64,000 bases of DNA from Pseudomonas sp. ZH-FAD. Its GTDB lineage: Bacteria > Pseudomonadota > Gammaproteobacteria > Pseudomonadales > Pseudomonadaceae. The notes under the pieces are model-generated. The model saw only the letters and a list, made by a program, of their open reading frames with translations, was not told the DNA's origin and made no database searches. A program made the translations under genes and the position numbers. The stretch lies in NCBI RefSeq assembly GCF_002803095.1, contig NZ_PGLR01000002.1:1-64000 (forward strand), written 5' to 3'. Positions 55,608 to 64,000 of this stretch are shown piece by piece; position 1 is the first letter of the stretch; each line of letters opens with the position of its first letter.

Positions 55608-56513
55608 TCATTCCAGATGTGGCGCCATCAACTGCTCCAGCCACTCGATCAGCACCGCCAGGCGCCGTGAGCGCTGGCGGCGGTGCGGGTAGAGCAGGGC
55701 GATCGGCATGGCGGCGGCACGCTGCTGCGGCATCACCTCCAGCAGTTCGCCGGAAGCCAGCAGGTGCTGCACGTCGAAACGCGGAATCTGGATCAGGCCC
55801 AGGCCGGCCAGACAGCAGGCGATGTAGTTCTCCGCGTTGTTGACGATCACGCGGCTGGCCGGACGCAGTTCGCACTGCTTGCCATCCTCGTCGACATATT
55901 CCCAAGGCATCTCGCGGCCGCTGGTGGGGGAGGCGTAGCCGACCATCCAGTGGCTGCCTTCCAGGTCGTCGGCCTGCTGCGGTTCGCCATGTTCAAGCAG
56001 GTAGGCCGGGCTGGCGCAGTTGATCAGCGCCAGGTTGCCCAGCTGTCGGGCGGCCAGGCTGCTATCACTGAGCGTGCCGACGCGCAGCACGCAGTCGACG
56101 CCTTCCTTGACCAGGTCGATAGCACGGTCGGTCGAGCTCAGCAGCAGTTGCAACTGCGGATGGCGACGCAGCAGGGTCGGTAGTGCCGGCGCGATCAGGC
56201 GTCGGGCGATGCGGCTGGGCACGTCGATCTTCAAACGTCCGCTGACCTGGCTACCAGTTCCTTGCGCGCTCTGCTCGATGTCCTCGGCCAGTGCCAGCAA
56301 TTCGCGAATGCGTTCGAGCAACTGACTGCCATCGGGCGTCAGGCGTACGTTGCGCGTGGTGCGGTGCAGCAGGCGAACGCCCAGTTGGCTTTCCAGTTGC
56401 TGCAACGCCGCCGATACCGAGGCGCGTGGCAGTTCCAGGGCATTGGCCGCCTTGATGAAGCTGCCCATCTCGGCGATCTGCAGGAAAACGCGGTACTGCT
56501 CGAGTTTGTCCAT
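55608..56513 (-). CDS. LysR-family regulator (CrgA/AaeR-like)
   Basis: A 301-residue LTTR: winged helix FLQIAEMGSFIKAANALELPRASVSAALQQLE at the start, then an effector domain with SGRLKIDVPSRIARRLIAPALP and a typical DCVLRVGTLSDSSLAARQLG stretch. This subgroup often controls adjacent SDR or quinone-reductase genes. It runs in the same direction as the SDR (56812) and small membrane protein (56526), so it may be the last gene of that unit. The target is unknown. Confidence 0.9.
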   Translation of the reverse strand: MDKLEQYRVFLQIAEMGSFIKAANALELPRASVSAALQQLESQLGVRLLHRTTRNVRLTPDGSQLLERIRELLALAEDIEQSAQGTGSQVSGRLKIDVPSRIARRLIAPALPTLLRRHPQLQLLLSSTDRAIDLVKEGVDCVLRVGTLSDSSLAARQLGNLALINCASPAYLLEHGEPQQADDLEGSHWMVGYASPTSGREMPWEYVDEDGKQCELRPASRVIVNNAENYIACCLAGLGLIQIPRFDVQHLLASGELLEVMPQQRAAAMPIALLYPHRRQRSRRLAVLIEWLEQLMAPHLE

Positions 56514-56525
56514 TGTTCTACCTGT

Positions 56526-56780
56526 TCAACCGACCCTTCGCAGCCACCACCAGGCGAGCCAGACGGTAGCCGCGGGAACGCCGAACAGCACGGCATGGAT
56601 CGGCAGTTCCTCGGCCAGGGTATAACCATGGGAAAGCCCGGTGCGCAGGTTGAGCGCGCAGACGCCCAACCACAACAGGGTGAACAGCGTGACAGCCAAC
56701 GTGCGCTGCGCCGCCGGTGCGAAGCGCAGGGCCAGGGCCGCCAGCGCCAGGCCCACTACCACCAGAATCAGGGTTCGCAT
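56526..56780 (-). CDS. Small membrane protein, unknown function
   Basis: An 84-residue protein with three hydrophobic segments (about 3-20, 28-44 and 58-77), ending WLAWWWLRRVG. Start at 56780, where GGAGGTGGGCGA precedes ATG. The longer frame back to 56834 overlaps the SDR gene end. It lies between the SDR and LysR genes (31 and 12 bases away), so it is probably co-transcribed. No family recognised. Confidence 0.7.
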   Translation of the reverse strand: MRTLILVVVGLALAALALRFAPAAQRTLAVTLFTLLWLGVCALNLRTGLSHGYTLAEELPIHAVLFGVPAATVWLAWWWLRRVG

Positions 56781-56811
56781 TCGCCCACCTCCCGGGCTTT
56801 TTTCCAGGTGC

Positions 56812-57585
56812 CTACTTGGTGGTATAGCCGCCATTGATCAGGATTGTCTGCCCGGTGATCCACCAGCCATCGCTGACCAGATGGCGGATGAAGGGCACCA
56901 CGTCCTCGATATCGGTCAGGCCGGTCTTGGAGAAGGGCGACAGCGCCGCTGCGCTCTTGTGGTAGGCCACCGCATCGGCACCTTCCTGGCCGTAGAAGAA
57001 GGGTGTGTCCATCGGGCCTGGGCCGACGGCGGTGACCGAGATACCGCGTGCGCCGAATTCCTTGGAGGCTGCTCGGGTGTAGTGCTCCACTGGCGCCTTG
57101 GTACCGGCGTAGGCGGCGTAGAATGGGGTATAGGCGCCCAGTAGCGAGGTCACCAGGGTGCAGATCTTGCCGTTGTCCTTGACGTGCTTGCCGGCTTCCT
57201 TGAGGAAGAAGAAGGCTGACTTGGAGTTGACTGCGGTCATCTCGTCGTACTCGGCTTCGCTGATCTCGCTGAAAGGCTTCTTCAGCACCTTGCCCACGGT
57301 GTTGATGGCGATATCGGGGCGGCCGACGGCGGCCACCGCATCGGCGAAGAGTTTCTCCACGGCGGCGGCGCGGGTCAGGTCGCCCTGCAGTGCCACGGCC
57401 TTGGCACCGAGCTGCTGCACTGCTTGCACGGTGGCGTCGGCTTCCGCCTTGCTGGCTGCGCTGTTGTAGTGAATGACCACCGCACTGGCGCCGTGCTTGG
57501 CCAGGTCGCGGGCCAGCAGCCCGCCGAGGTTCTTGCCGCCACCGGCGATGAGTACCGTCTTGCCTGCAATGGAATGATCGACCAT
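56812..57585 (-). CDS. Short-chain dehydrogenase/reductase
   Basis: A 257-residue classical SDR: cofactor site IAGGGKNLGGLLAR (a variant of the usual TGxxxGxG), NTVGK in place of NNAG, catalytic Ser in VTSLLGAYTPFYAAYAGTK with the Tyr and Lys of YAGTK, and the C-terminal TGQTILINGGYTT. The polar loop HYNSAASKAEAD after strand 2 suggests NADP(H). Substrate unknown. First gene of an SDR-membrane protein-LysR group. Confidence 0.9.
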   Translation of the reverse strand: MVDHSIAGKTVLIAGGGKNLGGLLARDLAKHGASAVVIHYNSAASKAEADATVQAVQQLGAKAVALQGDLTRAAAVEKLFADAVAAVGRPDIAINTVGKVLKKPFSEISEAEYDEMTAVNSKSAFFFLKEAGKHVKDNGKICTLVTSLLGAYTPFYAAYAGTKAPVEHYTRAASKEFGARGISVTAVGPGPMDTPFFYGQEGADAVAYHKSAAALSPFSKTGLTDIEDVVPFIRHLVSDGWWITGQTILINGGYTTK

Positions 57586-57701
57586 GAGATATCTCCCGAC
57601 TCGGGTTGAGGAAACCCGAGTCTAGGTAGCCATCCGGGTCTGATCAGCGCCTCGTTTCTGGATGCATTGTCCAGAAATGACGACCAATCTCGTTCACTCT
57701 C

Positions 57702-58871
57702 CTAGTGAGCCGTTAGATGGCGGGCGATGCCCTTCTTCAGCGGCAGCAGACCCTGTGCCACACGCAGGCCGGCGCCGCGCAGCAGGCGGGCGGGCAGTTG
57801 GTCGTTGGTGTACAGCTCCACCAGCAGGTTGGTGGCCTGGTACAGCGGCCAGGTAGCCAGGCGTAGCTGGCGCTCGTAGCGCGCCAATGGTGCAGGCGCA
57901 CCGATGTCCTGGCGTTTGCCATGGGCGGCCAGCAGTGCGTCGCTGAGCAGTTGCACACCGATCAGGCCGAAGTTGAATCCGTGTGCAGTGACCGGATGCA
58001 TGCCCACGGCGGCATCGCCGAGCAGGGCGCAGCGGTTGCCGACCATGCGTCGTGCATAAGCGCCCACCAGTGGGTAGGCGTGACGGCTGCTGACCAGTTG
58101 CATGGCACCCAGGCGGCGCTCGAAGCGCTGCTGCATCTCGCGGGCGAAGCTGGTTTCGTCGAGCTTCTGCAGGCGTTCGATCTCGCGCGGCGGCAGGGTC
58201 AGCACCACCGACGACTGCCGACCGTTCAGTGGCAGCAGCGCCAGGGTCTGGCCATAGCCGAACCACTCCCAGGCCACCTGCTGGTGATCCTGCTCGTGCT
58301 GCATGCGGCACACCAGCATGGTCTTGCCGAAGTCCTTGAGCTGCGCGCCGATGCCGAGCTGGCGGCGGGTTTCCGAGAAGCGGCTGTCGGCAGCGACCAG
58401 CAGGCGCGGTTGCAGCACCTGGCCGTCCTGCAGCACCAGCTTCACTTCGTTCTCGTTTGCCTCGATGGCGCGCACGCTGGTTCCGCACAGCAGTTGCACG
58501 TCGGCACAGTCGCTTACGGCCTGATAGGCGGCGCGGCGAATGGCCTGGTTGGCCACCAGATGGCCGAGGCGCTGGGCGCCGGCCTGCTCGGCGCGGATCT
58601 TCAACGCGAACAGCGAGGGGCCGTTGAACACCTGGGCATCGCGCAGCACGGCAACCTCTTCGCTGGGCAGGCGCGCCCACAGGTCCAGGCGTTCGAGCAG
58701 CGCCTGCGAGCCATGGGTGAGGGCGATCTCGCGGCCATCGAAGGCCGGTTCGGCCAGTGCTTGTTCGGCCTGGCGCTCCAGCACCACGATGGACAGGCCG
58801 TGCCCGGACAGGGCGCGTGCCAGGCACAGGCCAGCCGGGCCGGCGCCGACGATGACGATATCGGGTGACAT
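57702..58871 (-). CDS. FAD monooxygenase, UbiH/UbiF/UbiM type
   Basis: A 389-residue class A flavoprotein hydroxylase of the ubiquinone group. N-terminal FAD motif IVGAGPAGLCLARAL, middle FDGREIALTHGSQALLERLDLW, and the GD motif GDAAVGMHPVTAHGFNFGL. These features agree best with UbiM, the 5-demethoxyubiquinol hydroxylase found in some proteobacteria, which I recall in part from DGREIALTH; UbiH or UbiF cannot be excluded. It is single, with glk divergent and about 320 bases away. No ubiquinone genes lie near. Confidence 0.8.
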   Translation of the reverse strand: MSPDIVIVGAGPAGLCLARALSGHGLSIVVLERQAEQALAEPAFDGREIALTHGSQALLERLDLWARLPSEEVAVLRDAQVFNGPSLFALKIRAEQAGAQRLGHLVANQAIRRAAYQAVSDCADVQLLCGTSVRAIEANENEVKLVLQDGQVLQPRLLVAADSRFSETRRQLGIGAQLKDFGKTMLVCRMQHEQDHQQVAWEWFGYGQTLALLPLNGRQSSVVLTLPPREIERLQKLDETSFAREMQQRFERRLGAMQLVSSRHAYPLVGAYARRMVGNRCALLGDAAVGMHPVTAHGFNFGLIGVQLLSDALLAAHGKRQDIGAPAPLARYERQLRLATWPLYQATNLLVELYTNDQLPARLLRGAGLRVAQGLLPLKKGIARHLTAH

Positions 58872-59026
58872 GCTGCAGCTCTCCGTGCGGATGACCAGTA
58901 GGGCGGGTGAAACCCGCCATGCGCCGGTGCGAGTCTATGTCGCAGCAACGGCGCAGATATTGTCCGGGATCATGCCGAGGGCTGAATCTGTTGTGTGGGG
59001 CGCAGGCTATGAGTTGGCATTAAATA

Positions 59027-59041
59027 TTGTTGTTATTACAA
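59027..59041 (+). promoter_or_regulatory. HexR-like box 1 upstream of glk
   Basis: TTGT-TGTTATT-ACAA fits the Pseudomonas HexR consensus TTGT-N7/8-ACAA. It is 153 bases upstream of the glk start codon. Confidence 0.65.
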
Positions 59042-59052
59042 CTTTAGCTGGC

Positions 59053-59081
59053 TTGATAGGCGTAATTTTCGGGTTTACTGT
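59053..59081 (+). promoter_or_regulatory. Candidate sigma-70 promoter of glk
   Basis: TTGATA (59053-59058), 17-base spacer, TACTGT (59076-59081). It lies between the two HexR-like boxes, so repressor bound at either would block it. Confidence 0.45.
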
Positions 59082-59089
59082 GGTGCGCG

Positions 59090-59104
59090 TTGTCTGAACT
59101 ACAA
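59090..59104 (+). promoter_or_regulatory. HexR-like box 2 upstream of glk
   Basis: TTGT-CTGAACT-ACAA, same consensus, 90 bases upstream of glk and 63 bases from box 1. Confidence 0.65.
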
Positions 59105-59193
59105 AAATAATTCGGGTTTGGAGTCGATGCCATGCATCCTCACTTTTCTGCAGTTGCCGATCAGCGAACGGCCTTCGCTCAGGAGACGTTCTC

Positions 59194-60180
59194 GTGAAAC
59201 TGGCTCTGGTCGGCGATATCGGTGGTACCAACGCACGCTTTGCCCTGTGGCGTGACGAGCAACTGGAGGCGGTGCAGGTTCTGCCGACCGCCGATTTCGC
59301 AGGGCCGGAACAGGCCATCGTCGCCTATCTGCACGCCCAGGGCCTTCAGCCGGGGTCCATCGGCTCGGTGTGCCTGGCCTGCGCCGGGCCGGTCAGCGGC
59401 AACCTGTTCCGTTTCACCAACAATCACTGGCGTATCGACCGTACGGCGTTCTGCGAGGCATTGCAGATCGACCGCTTGCTGATGATCAACGACTTCTCCG
59501 CCATGGCCCTGGGCATGACCCGCATCGCCGAGCATGAGCGCGTGCAGGTATGCCCAGGCGAGCCGCAGGCAGACCGTCCGGCCTTGGTGATCGGCGCCGG
59601 CACTGGTCTGGGCGTCGGTACGCTGCTCGCGCAAGCCGATGGCAGCTGGCTGGTGTTGCCGGGCGAGGGTGGTCACGTTGATCTACCCATCGGCAGCCCG
59701 CGTGAGGCCGAGCTTTGGCAAATTCTTTATCGGCAACTGGGCCACGTGCGCGCCGAAGACGTGCTCAGTGGCAATGGTCTGCTGGTGCTGTATCGGGCCA
59801 TCTGTGAGCTGGACGGTCAGCCTTTGCAGCACGCGACGCCAGCGGCCATCACTAGCGCAGGCATGGCCGGCGAGCCCGTCGCCGCCGAGGTGCTGGAACA
59901 GTTCAGTTGCTGGCTCGGCCGCGCTGCTGGCAACAACGTGCTGACCCTGGGCGCGCGCGGTGGGGTGTATATCGTTGGTGGGGTGGTGCCACGTTTTGCC
60001 GAGCGTTTTCTTGCCAGCGGTTTTGCCAAGAGTTTCCGCGACAAGGGTTGCATGAGCCATTACCTTGACGGCATTCCGGTGTGGCTGGTGACGGCCGAGT
60101 ACCCCGGCCTGACCGGCGCCGGCGTGGCCTTGCAACAGGCGGCGGAGCGTAGCCCGGATGCAATCCGGGACAACCCTTGA
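59194..60180 (+). CDS. glk: Glucokinase
   Basis: Phosphorylates glucose to glucose-6-phosphate for the Entner-Doudoroff route. 328 residues, ROK-unrelated bacterial Glk type: GDIGGTNARFAL ATP site, CLACAGPVSGN, INDFSAMA with the catalytic Asp, VIGAGTGLGVG, and VYIVGGVVPRF. In P. aeruginosa glk follows edd; here edd is not next to it, but two HexR-like boxes sit in front of glk. The last residues, AERSPDAIRDNP, are encoded by a family B REP unit (60149-60170) that has replaced the normal 3' end. Confidence 0.95.
   Translation: MKLALVGDIGGTNARFALWRDEQLEAVQVLPTADFAGPEQAIVAYLHAQGLQPGSIGSVCLACAGPVSGNLFRFTNNHWRIDRTAFCEALQIDRLLMINDFSAMALGMTRIAEHERVQVCPGEPQADRPALVIGAGTGLGVGTLLAQADGSWLVLPGEGGHVDLPIGSPREAELWQILYRQLGHVRAEDVLSGNGLLVLYRAICELDGQPLQHATPAAITSAGMAGEPVAAEVLEQFSCWLGRAAGNNVLTLGARGGVYIVGGVVPRFAERFLASGFAKSFRDKGCMSHYLDGIPVWLVTAEYPGLTGAGVALQQAAERSPDAIRDNP
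60149..60170. repeat. REP unit, family B, inside the glk 3' end
   Basis: GTAGCCCGGATGCAATCCGG is identical to the left arm at 20162. Read in the glk frame it encodes SPDAIRD, after which the gene stops within ten bases. Confidence 0.9.
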
Positions 60181-60225
60181 TAGAACCCCGGATTTACACA
60201 GCCATAACAACAAAGGTGGCGGACC

Positions 60226-60960
60226 ATGAGCCAGCCCGGCAAATCGATTCTGCTGGTCGATGATGACCAGGAAATTCGCGAACTGCTCGATACCTACCTG
60301 AGCCGCGTCGGCTTTCAGGTGCGCGCCGTGGCCGACGGCGCCGCCTTCCGCCAGAGCCTGTGTGCGGAGTCGGCCGACCTGGTCATCCTCGACGTGATGC
60401 TGCCCGACGAGGACGGCTTCAGCCTGTGTCGCTGGGTACGCGAACACCAGCGCTTCGCCCAGGTGCCAATCATCATGCTCACCGCCAGCTCCGACGAAGC
60501 CGACCGCGTGATCGGCCTGGAGCTGGGCGCCGATGACTACCTCGGCAAGCCGTTCAGCCCGCGCGAGCTGCTGGCGCGAATCAAGGCCTTGCTGCGCCGC
60601 GCGCAATTCACCCAGGAGCGCAGTGGCGAGGTGCTGGCCTTCGATGACTGGCGTCTGGATATGGTCAGCCACCGGCTGTTTCACCGTGACGGCGAGGAGG
60701 TGATTCTGTCCGGCGCCGACTTCGCCCTGCTCAAATTATTTCTCGACCACCCACAACAGATTCTCGATCGCGACACCATCGGCAATGCCACCCGTGGCCG
60801 TGAGGTGATGCCGCTCGAGCGCATCGTCGACATGGCTGTCAGTCGTCTGCGTCAGCGCCTGCGTGACACCGACAAGCCGCCACGACTGATCCGCACCGTG
60901 CGGGGTAGCGGCTACCAACTGGCGGCCACGGTCAGCCTGCAGGCAGGCGATGGGCGTTAA
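60226..60960 (+). CDS. gltR: Response regulator GltR
   Basis: A 244-residue OmpR-type regulator of glucose uptake. Receiver with phospho-acceptor Asp56 (VILDVMLPDEDGF) and GKPFSPRELLARI; C-terminal winged helix ending RLIRTVRGSGYQLAA. In Pseudomonas GltR-GtrS controls glucose transport and, in P. aeruginosa, exotoxin A. It follows glk by 45 bases and overlaps gtrS by 11 bases, so glk-gltR-gtrS is probably one transcript. Confidence 0.93.
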   Translation: MSQPGKSILLVDDDQEIRELLDTYLSRVGFQVRAVADGAAFRQSLCAESADLVILDVMLPDEDGFSLCRWVREHQRFAQVPIIMLTASSDEADRVIGLELGADDYLGKPFSPRELLARIKALLRRAQFTQERSGEVLAFDDWRLDMVSHRLFHRDGEEVILSGADFALLKLFLDHPQQILDRDTIGNATRGREVMPLERIVDMAVSRLRQRLRDTDKPPRLIRTVRGSGYQLAATVSLQAGDGR

Positions 60961-62392
60961 CCCGCGGCGCTGGCTGCCGCGCTCGCTGCTCGGGCGCATG
61001 CTGCTGCTCACGCTGCTGGCGATCCTCGCGGCGCAGACCCTCTCCAGCGTGATATGGCTGTCGCAACTGCGCGCCACCCAGCTCGAAGGCCTGGTCACCA
61101 CGGCGCGCAGCCTGGCGCATTCGATGTCGGCCAGCGTGCGTTATTTCCGTTCGCTGCCGGTGAATTACCGGCCGCTGGTGCTCGACCAGTTGCGCAGCAT
61201 GGGCGGTACGCGCTTCGTGGTCAGCCTCAATGACCGACCGCTACAGATGAAGTTGCTGCCGACCACGCCGCGCAAGCAGGCGGTGACCGAATCGGTGACC
61301 GAAGTGCTGCGCCAGGCGCTGGGCAATGCCGCCGACATTTCGGTGACCTTCGTCAGCCCGGATGATCTGCGCATCTTCAATGGCGGCCTGAAGCTCGACG
61401 AACTGCCACGCTCATGGGCGCATTACGCACTGACCCTGGAGCCGGTCAATCCTCCGGTGCTGGTGACGCAGATCCAGCTGGCACCAGGGGAGTGGCTGTA
61501 CATCGCCTCGTTGCTGCCTGAGCCCTACACCAGCCTGGAGGAACCCATACTGCCGACCCAGCAGCTGTGGTTCATCCTCCTGACCACGGCCTTCCTGCTG
61601 CTGTTCATCGGCTTGCTGGTGCACCTGCAGAGTCGCCCGCTCAAGCGCCTGGCACGCACCGCGCGGCATATGTCGCTGGGCGCCGAGGTGGAACCGGTGG
61701 CCGAAGGCGGCGGTCGCGAGGTGGTCGAGGTAGCCCGCGCGTTCAACGCCATGCGCGAACGCATCAGCCGCTACCTGACCGAACGCAGCCAGCTGTTCAG
61801 CGCCATTTCCCATGACCTGCGCACGCCCATCACGCGCTTGCGCCTGCGTGTCGAACTGCTCGATGACGAAAGCCTGCAAAGCAAGTTCGGCCGCGACCTG
61901 GACGACCTGGAGCTGCTGGTCAAAGGCGCGCTGCAATGCGTGAAGGACACCGACATCCACGAGAATATCGAGCCGGTGGACCTCAACCACCTGCTGCATG
62001 GGTTGACCGAACCCTACCTCGGCTCGGGCCGGGTGACCCTCGATGGCGCAGCGCGTGATCTGTATCCCGGCAAGCCGCTGGCGCTGCGCCGCTGCATTGG
62101 CAACCTGCTGGACAACGCCCTGAAGTACGGCGAGCGCGCGCACCTGCACATCGAAGACGACGCCGAGGCGTTCGTCCTGCATGTCGATGACGAGGGGCCG
62201 GGCGTGCCCGAGCAGAAGCTCGAGCAAGTGTTCGAGCCGCATTTCCGTCTGGCCAGCCAGCAGCAGGGCTACGGCATGGGACTCGGCATCGCACGCAACC
62301 TGGCGCACAGCCATGGCGGCGAGCTGAGCCTGCGTAACCTGCGCGATGGAGGGCTGCGCGTCACCCTCTGGTTGCCGCGCCAGAGCCGTTGA
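60950..62392 (+). CDS. gtrS: Sensor histidine kinase GtrS
   Basis: A 480-residue membrane kinase, partner of GltR. First helix about 12-34, a periplasmic sensor of about 160 residues, second helix about 202-224, HAMP, phospho-acceptor His288 in ISHDLRTPITRLRL, and a HATPase domain (NLLDNALKYGE, GYGMGLGIARNLAHSHGG). In P. aeruginosa GtrS responds to 2-ketogluconate or 6-phosphogluconate. It overlaps gltR, with the glucose-binding-protein gene 197 bases downstream. Confidence 0.92.
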   Translation: MGVNPRRWLPRSLLGRMLLLTLLAILAAQTLSSVIWLSQLRATQLEGLVTTARSLAHSMSASVRYFRSLPVNYRPLVLDQLRSMGGTRFVVSLNDRPLQMKLLPTTPRKQAVTESVTEVLRQALGNAADISVTFVSPDDLRIFNGGLKLDELPRSWAHYALTLEPVNPPVLVTQIQLAPGEWLYIASLLPEPYTSLEEPILPTQQLWFILLTTAFLLLFIGLLVHLQSRPLKRLARTARHMSLGAEVEPVAEGGGREVVEVARAFNAMRERISRYLTERSQLFSAISHDLRTPITRLRLRVELLDDESLQSKFGRDLDDLELLVKGALQCVKDTDIHENIEPVDLNHLLHGLTEPYLGSGRVTLDGAARDLYPGKPLALRRCIGNLLDNALKYGERAHLHIEDDAEAFVLHVDDEGPGVPEQKLEQVFEPHFRLASQQQGYGMGLGIARNLAHSHGGELSLRNLRDGGLRVTLWLPRQSR

Positions 62393-62500
62393 GCGCAGCC
62401 GTGAGCCGCGCCGCACAACTGCAGCGCGCGCCGCTGCGCTGCATGTCACCGGCTCGCGGCGCTTTGTAACGACCTGGTGACTATCCAATACCCTTTGTTA

Positions 62501-62518
62501 CCCCCAGGGCTCTGGGGG
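62501..62518. repeat. Hairpin between gtrS and gtsA
   Basis: CCCCCAG, loop GGCT, CTGGGGG, 71 bases before the gtsA start. It lacks a T run, so it may be an operator or leader stem and not a terminator. Confidence 0.45.
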
Positions 62519-62589
62519 CTGGGTAGACTCGTTCGCAATGCAAGCACCACGACTTGCTCGCGAATAACAACAACAAGGTGTCTTATCCC

Positions 62590-63843
62590 ATGAAAGCGAT
62601 CTCTCGCCTGTCCTGTGCCATCTCCCTCGCTGTTCTGCTGCCCCTGTCTGCCACTGCCGGTGAAGTCGAAGTGCTGCACTGGTGGACCTCCGGTGGCGAA
62701 AAGCGCGCTGCCGATACCCTGCAGAAACTGGTCGAAGCCCAGGGCCACAAATGGAAGGATTTCGCCGTGGCCGGCGGCGGTGGTGAAGCGGCCATGACCG
62801 TGCTGAAGACCCGCGCCGTGTCCGGCAACCCGCCCGCCGCGGCGCAGATCAAGGGCCCGGATATCCAGGAGTGGGGCGAACTGGGCCTGCTCGCCGATCT
62901 CAACGACGTCGCTGCCGAGCAGAAGTGGGATGACCTGCTGCCACCGCAGGTGATCGAAGTCATGAAGTACCAGGGCGACTACGTGGCGGTGCCGGTCAAC
63001 GTGCACCGGGTCAACTGGTTGTGGATCAACCCGCAAGTGTTCGAAAAGGCTGGCGCCACGCCGCCGACCACTCTCGACGAATTCTTCGCTGCCGCCGACA
63101 AGCTCAAGGCGGCCGGCTTCATCGCCATCGCCCATGGCGGTCAGCCCTGGCAGGACGGCACCGTGTTCGAAGACCTGGCCTTCAGCATTCTCGGCCCCGA
63201 GGGCTTTCGCAAGGCCTTCGTCGAGCAGGACCGCGCCACCCTGACCGGCGACAAGATGGTCGAAGTGTTCGCTGCCCTGCAAAAACTGCGCGGCTATATC
63301 GATGCCGATGCCGCTGGGCGCGACTGGAACAGCGCCACCGGCCTGGTGATCGACGGCAAGGCCGGCATGCAGATCATGGGCGACTGGGCCAAGAGCGAGT
63401 GGACCGCAGCCGGCAAGGTCGCCGGAAAGGACTACGAATGCCTGGCCTTCCCCGGCACCCAGGGCAGCTTCGCCTTCAATATCGACTCGCTGGCGATGTT
63501 CAAACTGAACAACGCCGACAACCGCAAGGCCCAGGAAGACCTGGCGCGTACGGTGATGGGCAACGAGTTCCAGGAATTCTTCAACCAGAACAAGGGCTCG
63601 ATCCCGGTGCGCATGGACCAGGACATGAGCAGCTTCGACGCCTGCGCGCAGAAGTCCATGGCCGACTTCAAGGAGGCCGCTGCCGATGGCGGTCTGCAGC
63701 CGAGCCTGGCCCACGGCATGGCCGCCTCCAGCTACGTGCAGGGCGCGGTGTTCGACGTGGTGACCAACTTCTTCAACGATCCCAAGGCCGACCCGAAGCG
63801 CGCCGCCCAGCAGCTGGCGGCGGCGATTCAGGCGGTGCAGTGA
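62590..63843 (+). CDS. gtsA: Glucose ABC transporter binding protein
   Basis: A 417-residue periplasmic sugar-binding protein (family 1, MalE-like). Signal peptide [23 protein letters not shown], then [22 protein letters not shown], the sugar-stacking tryptophans in HWW and NWLW, and [22 protein letters not shown]. Start at 62590; an in-frame start at 62554 lacks a signal-peptide-like beginning. It fits GtsA/GltB of the Pseudomonas glucose transporter that follows gltR-gtrS. The permease and ATPase genes, if present, lie beyond this window. Confidence 0.94.
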   Translation: MKAISRLSCAISLAVLLPLSATAGEVEVLHWWTSGGEKRAADTLQKLVEAQGHKWKDFAVAGGGGEAAMTVLKTRAVSGNPPAAAQIKGPDIQEWGELGLLADLNDVAAEQKWDDLLPPQVIEVMKYQGDYVAVPVNVHRVNWLWINPQVFEKAGATPPTTLDEFFAAADKLKAAGFIAIAHGGQPWQDGTVFEDLAFSILGPEGFRKAFVEQDRATLTGDKMVEVFAALQKLRGYIDADAAGRDWNSATGLVIDGKAGMQIMGDWAKSEWTAAGKVAGKDYECLAFPGTQGSFAFNIDSLAMFKLNNADNRKAQEDLARTVMGNEFQEFFNQNKGSIPVRMDQDMSSFDACAQKSMADFKEAAADGGLQPSLAHGMAASSYVQGAVFDVVTNFFNDPKADPKRAAQQLAAAIQAVQ

Positions 63844-63865
63844 GCGCTCGGGCCGCTTAGGCGGC

Positions 63866-64000
63866 CCTTGCCGTAGGGCGGGTGCAACCCGCCTGTTTCA
63901 AGCCTTCGATCCCTGGCGCATGCCCTTAGCTTGAAAATCGCGCAGCGATGCCCTCCTTGATGCCTTCTCCCTCCGGGAGAAGGTGGCGCGAAGCGCCGGA
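63866..64000. repeat. REP-like and dispersed repeats after gtsA
   Basis: GTAGGGCGGGTGCAACCCGCC (near 63873-63893) is a REP-like hairpin. CTTCTCCCTCCGGGAGAAGG (near 63963-63983), followed by a GGCGCGAAGCGCC hairpin, is another repeat common in pseudomonads. No gene is seen to the window end. Confidence 0.65.

Noticed and set aside
58972..59097. 41-codon hydrophobic frame upstream of glk (MPRAESVVWGAGYELAL...)
   Set aside because: It spans the first HexR-like box and the candidate glk promoter and ends in the second box; weak ribosome site. Its hydrophobic look comes from AT-rich control DNA.

Overview
The window is GC-rich chromosomal DNA from a Pseudomonas. The evidence is the PhhA/PhhB/PhhC aromatic-amino-acid genes with PhhR, the itaconate genes followed by a C4-dicarboxylate TRAP transporter and acsA in the order I remember from the P. 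aeruginosa PA0872-PA0887 region, a glk-gltR-gtrS-glucose ABC locus, and several Pseudomonas REP families. A bifunctional glucosylglycerol-phosphate synthase/phosphatase gene hints at the P. mendocina/oleovorans side of the genus; that placement is inference. I see no rRNA, tRNA, CRISPR array or prophage.

Layout. 1-1.7 kb: a REP-associated transposase framed by its REP repeats, then YciI-like and PhnB/VOC-like genes. 1.8-5.7 kb: ggpPS (compatible-solute synthesis), a MITE-like repeat and an MFS transporter. 5.8-8.4 kb: phhC, phhB, phhA with two near-consensus TyrR/PhhR boxes upstream. 8.4-15.7 kb: an AT-rich 1.1-kb intergenic stretch, then a four-gene run made of an RhlA/PhaG-family acyltransferase and a two-adaptor RND pump of the TriABC type; this run sits between phhA and its regulator phhR. 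15.8-18.2 kb: phhR, a deaminase gene and a possible small RNA.

18.2-32.8 kb is a dicarboxylate catabolism island. It holds the itaconate genes (LysR, ich, an acyl-CoA dehydrogenase, a MmgE/PrpD protein, ict, ccl, DctP), then an inserted second module (an HMG-CoA-lyase-type gene and a class III CoA transferase, divergent from a second LysR gene that is followed by a second DctP), and one shared DctQM membrane pair. acsA follows and would handle acetate to acetyl-CoA. 35-38.5 kb: a predicted metal-type two-component operon preceded by a cop-box-like site. 38.7-42.6 kb: chemoreceptor, EAL phosphodiesterase, DUF4197 protein and a small Cys-containing protein.

42.7-49.3 kb: a complete tripartite RND efflux operon divergent from a TetR regulator, with a perfect palindromic operator between them. 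49.3-51.1 kb: an SDR, DUF3833 and chalcone-isomerase-like gene set. 51.2-58.9 kb: a DmdC-type acyl-CoA dehydrogenase, an EAL membrane protein, an SH3 protein, an SDR-membrane protein-LysR group, and a UbiH/UbiM-type hydroxylase. 59-63.9 kb: glucose uptake and phosphorylation (glk with two HexR-like boxes, gltR, gtrS, gtsA). REP repeats of at least four families fill many intergenic gaps, and in two places repeat sequence supplies the end of a coding sequence.
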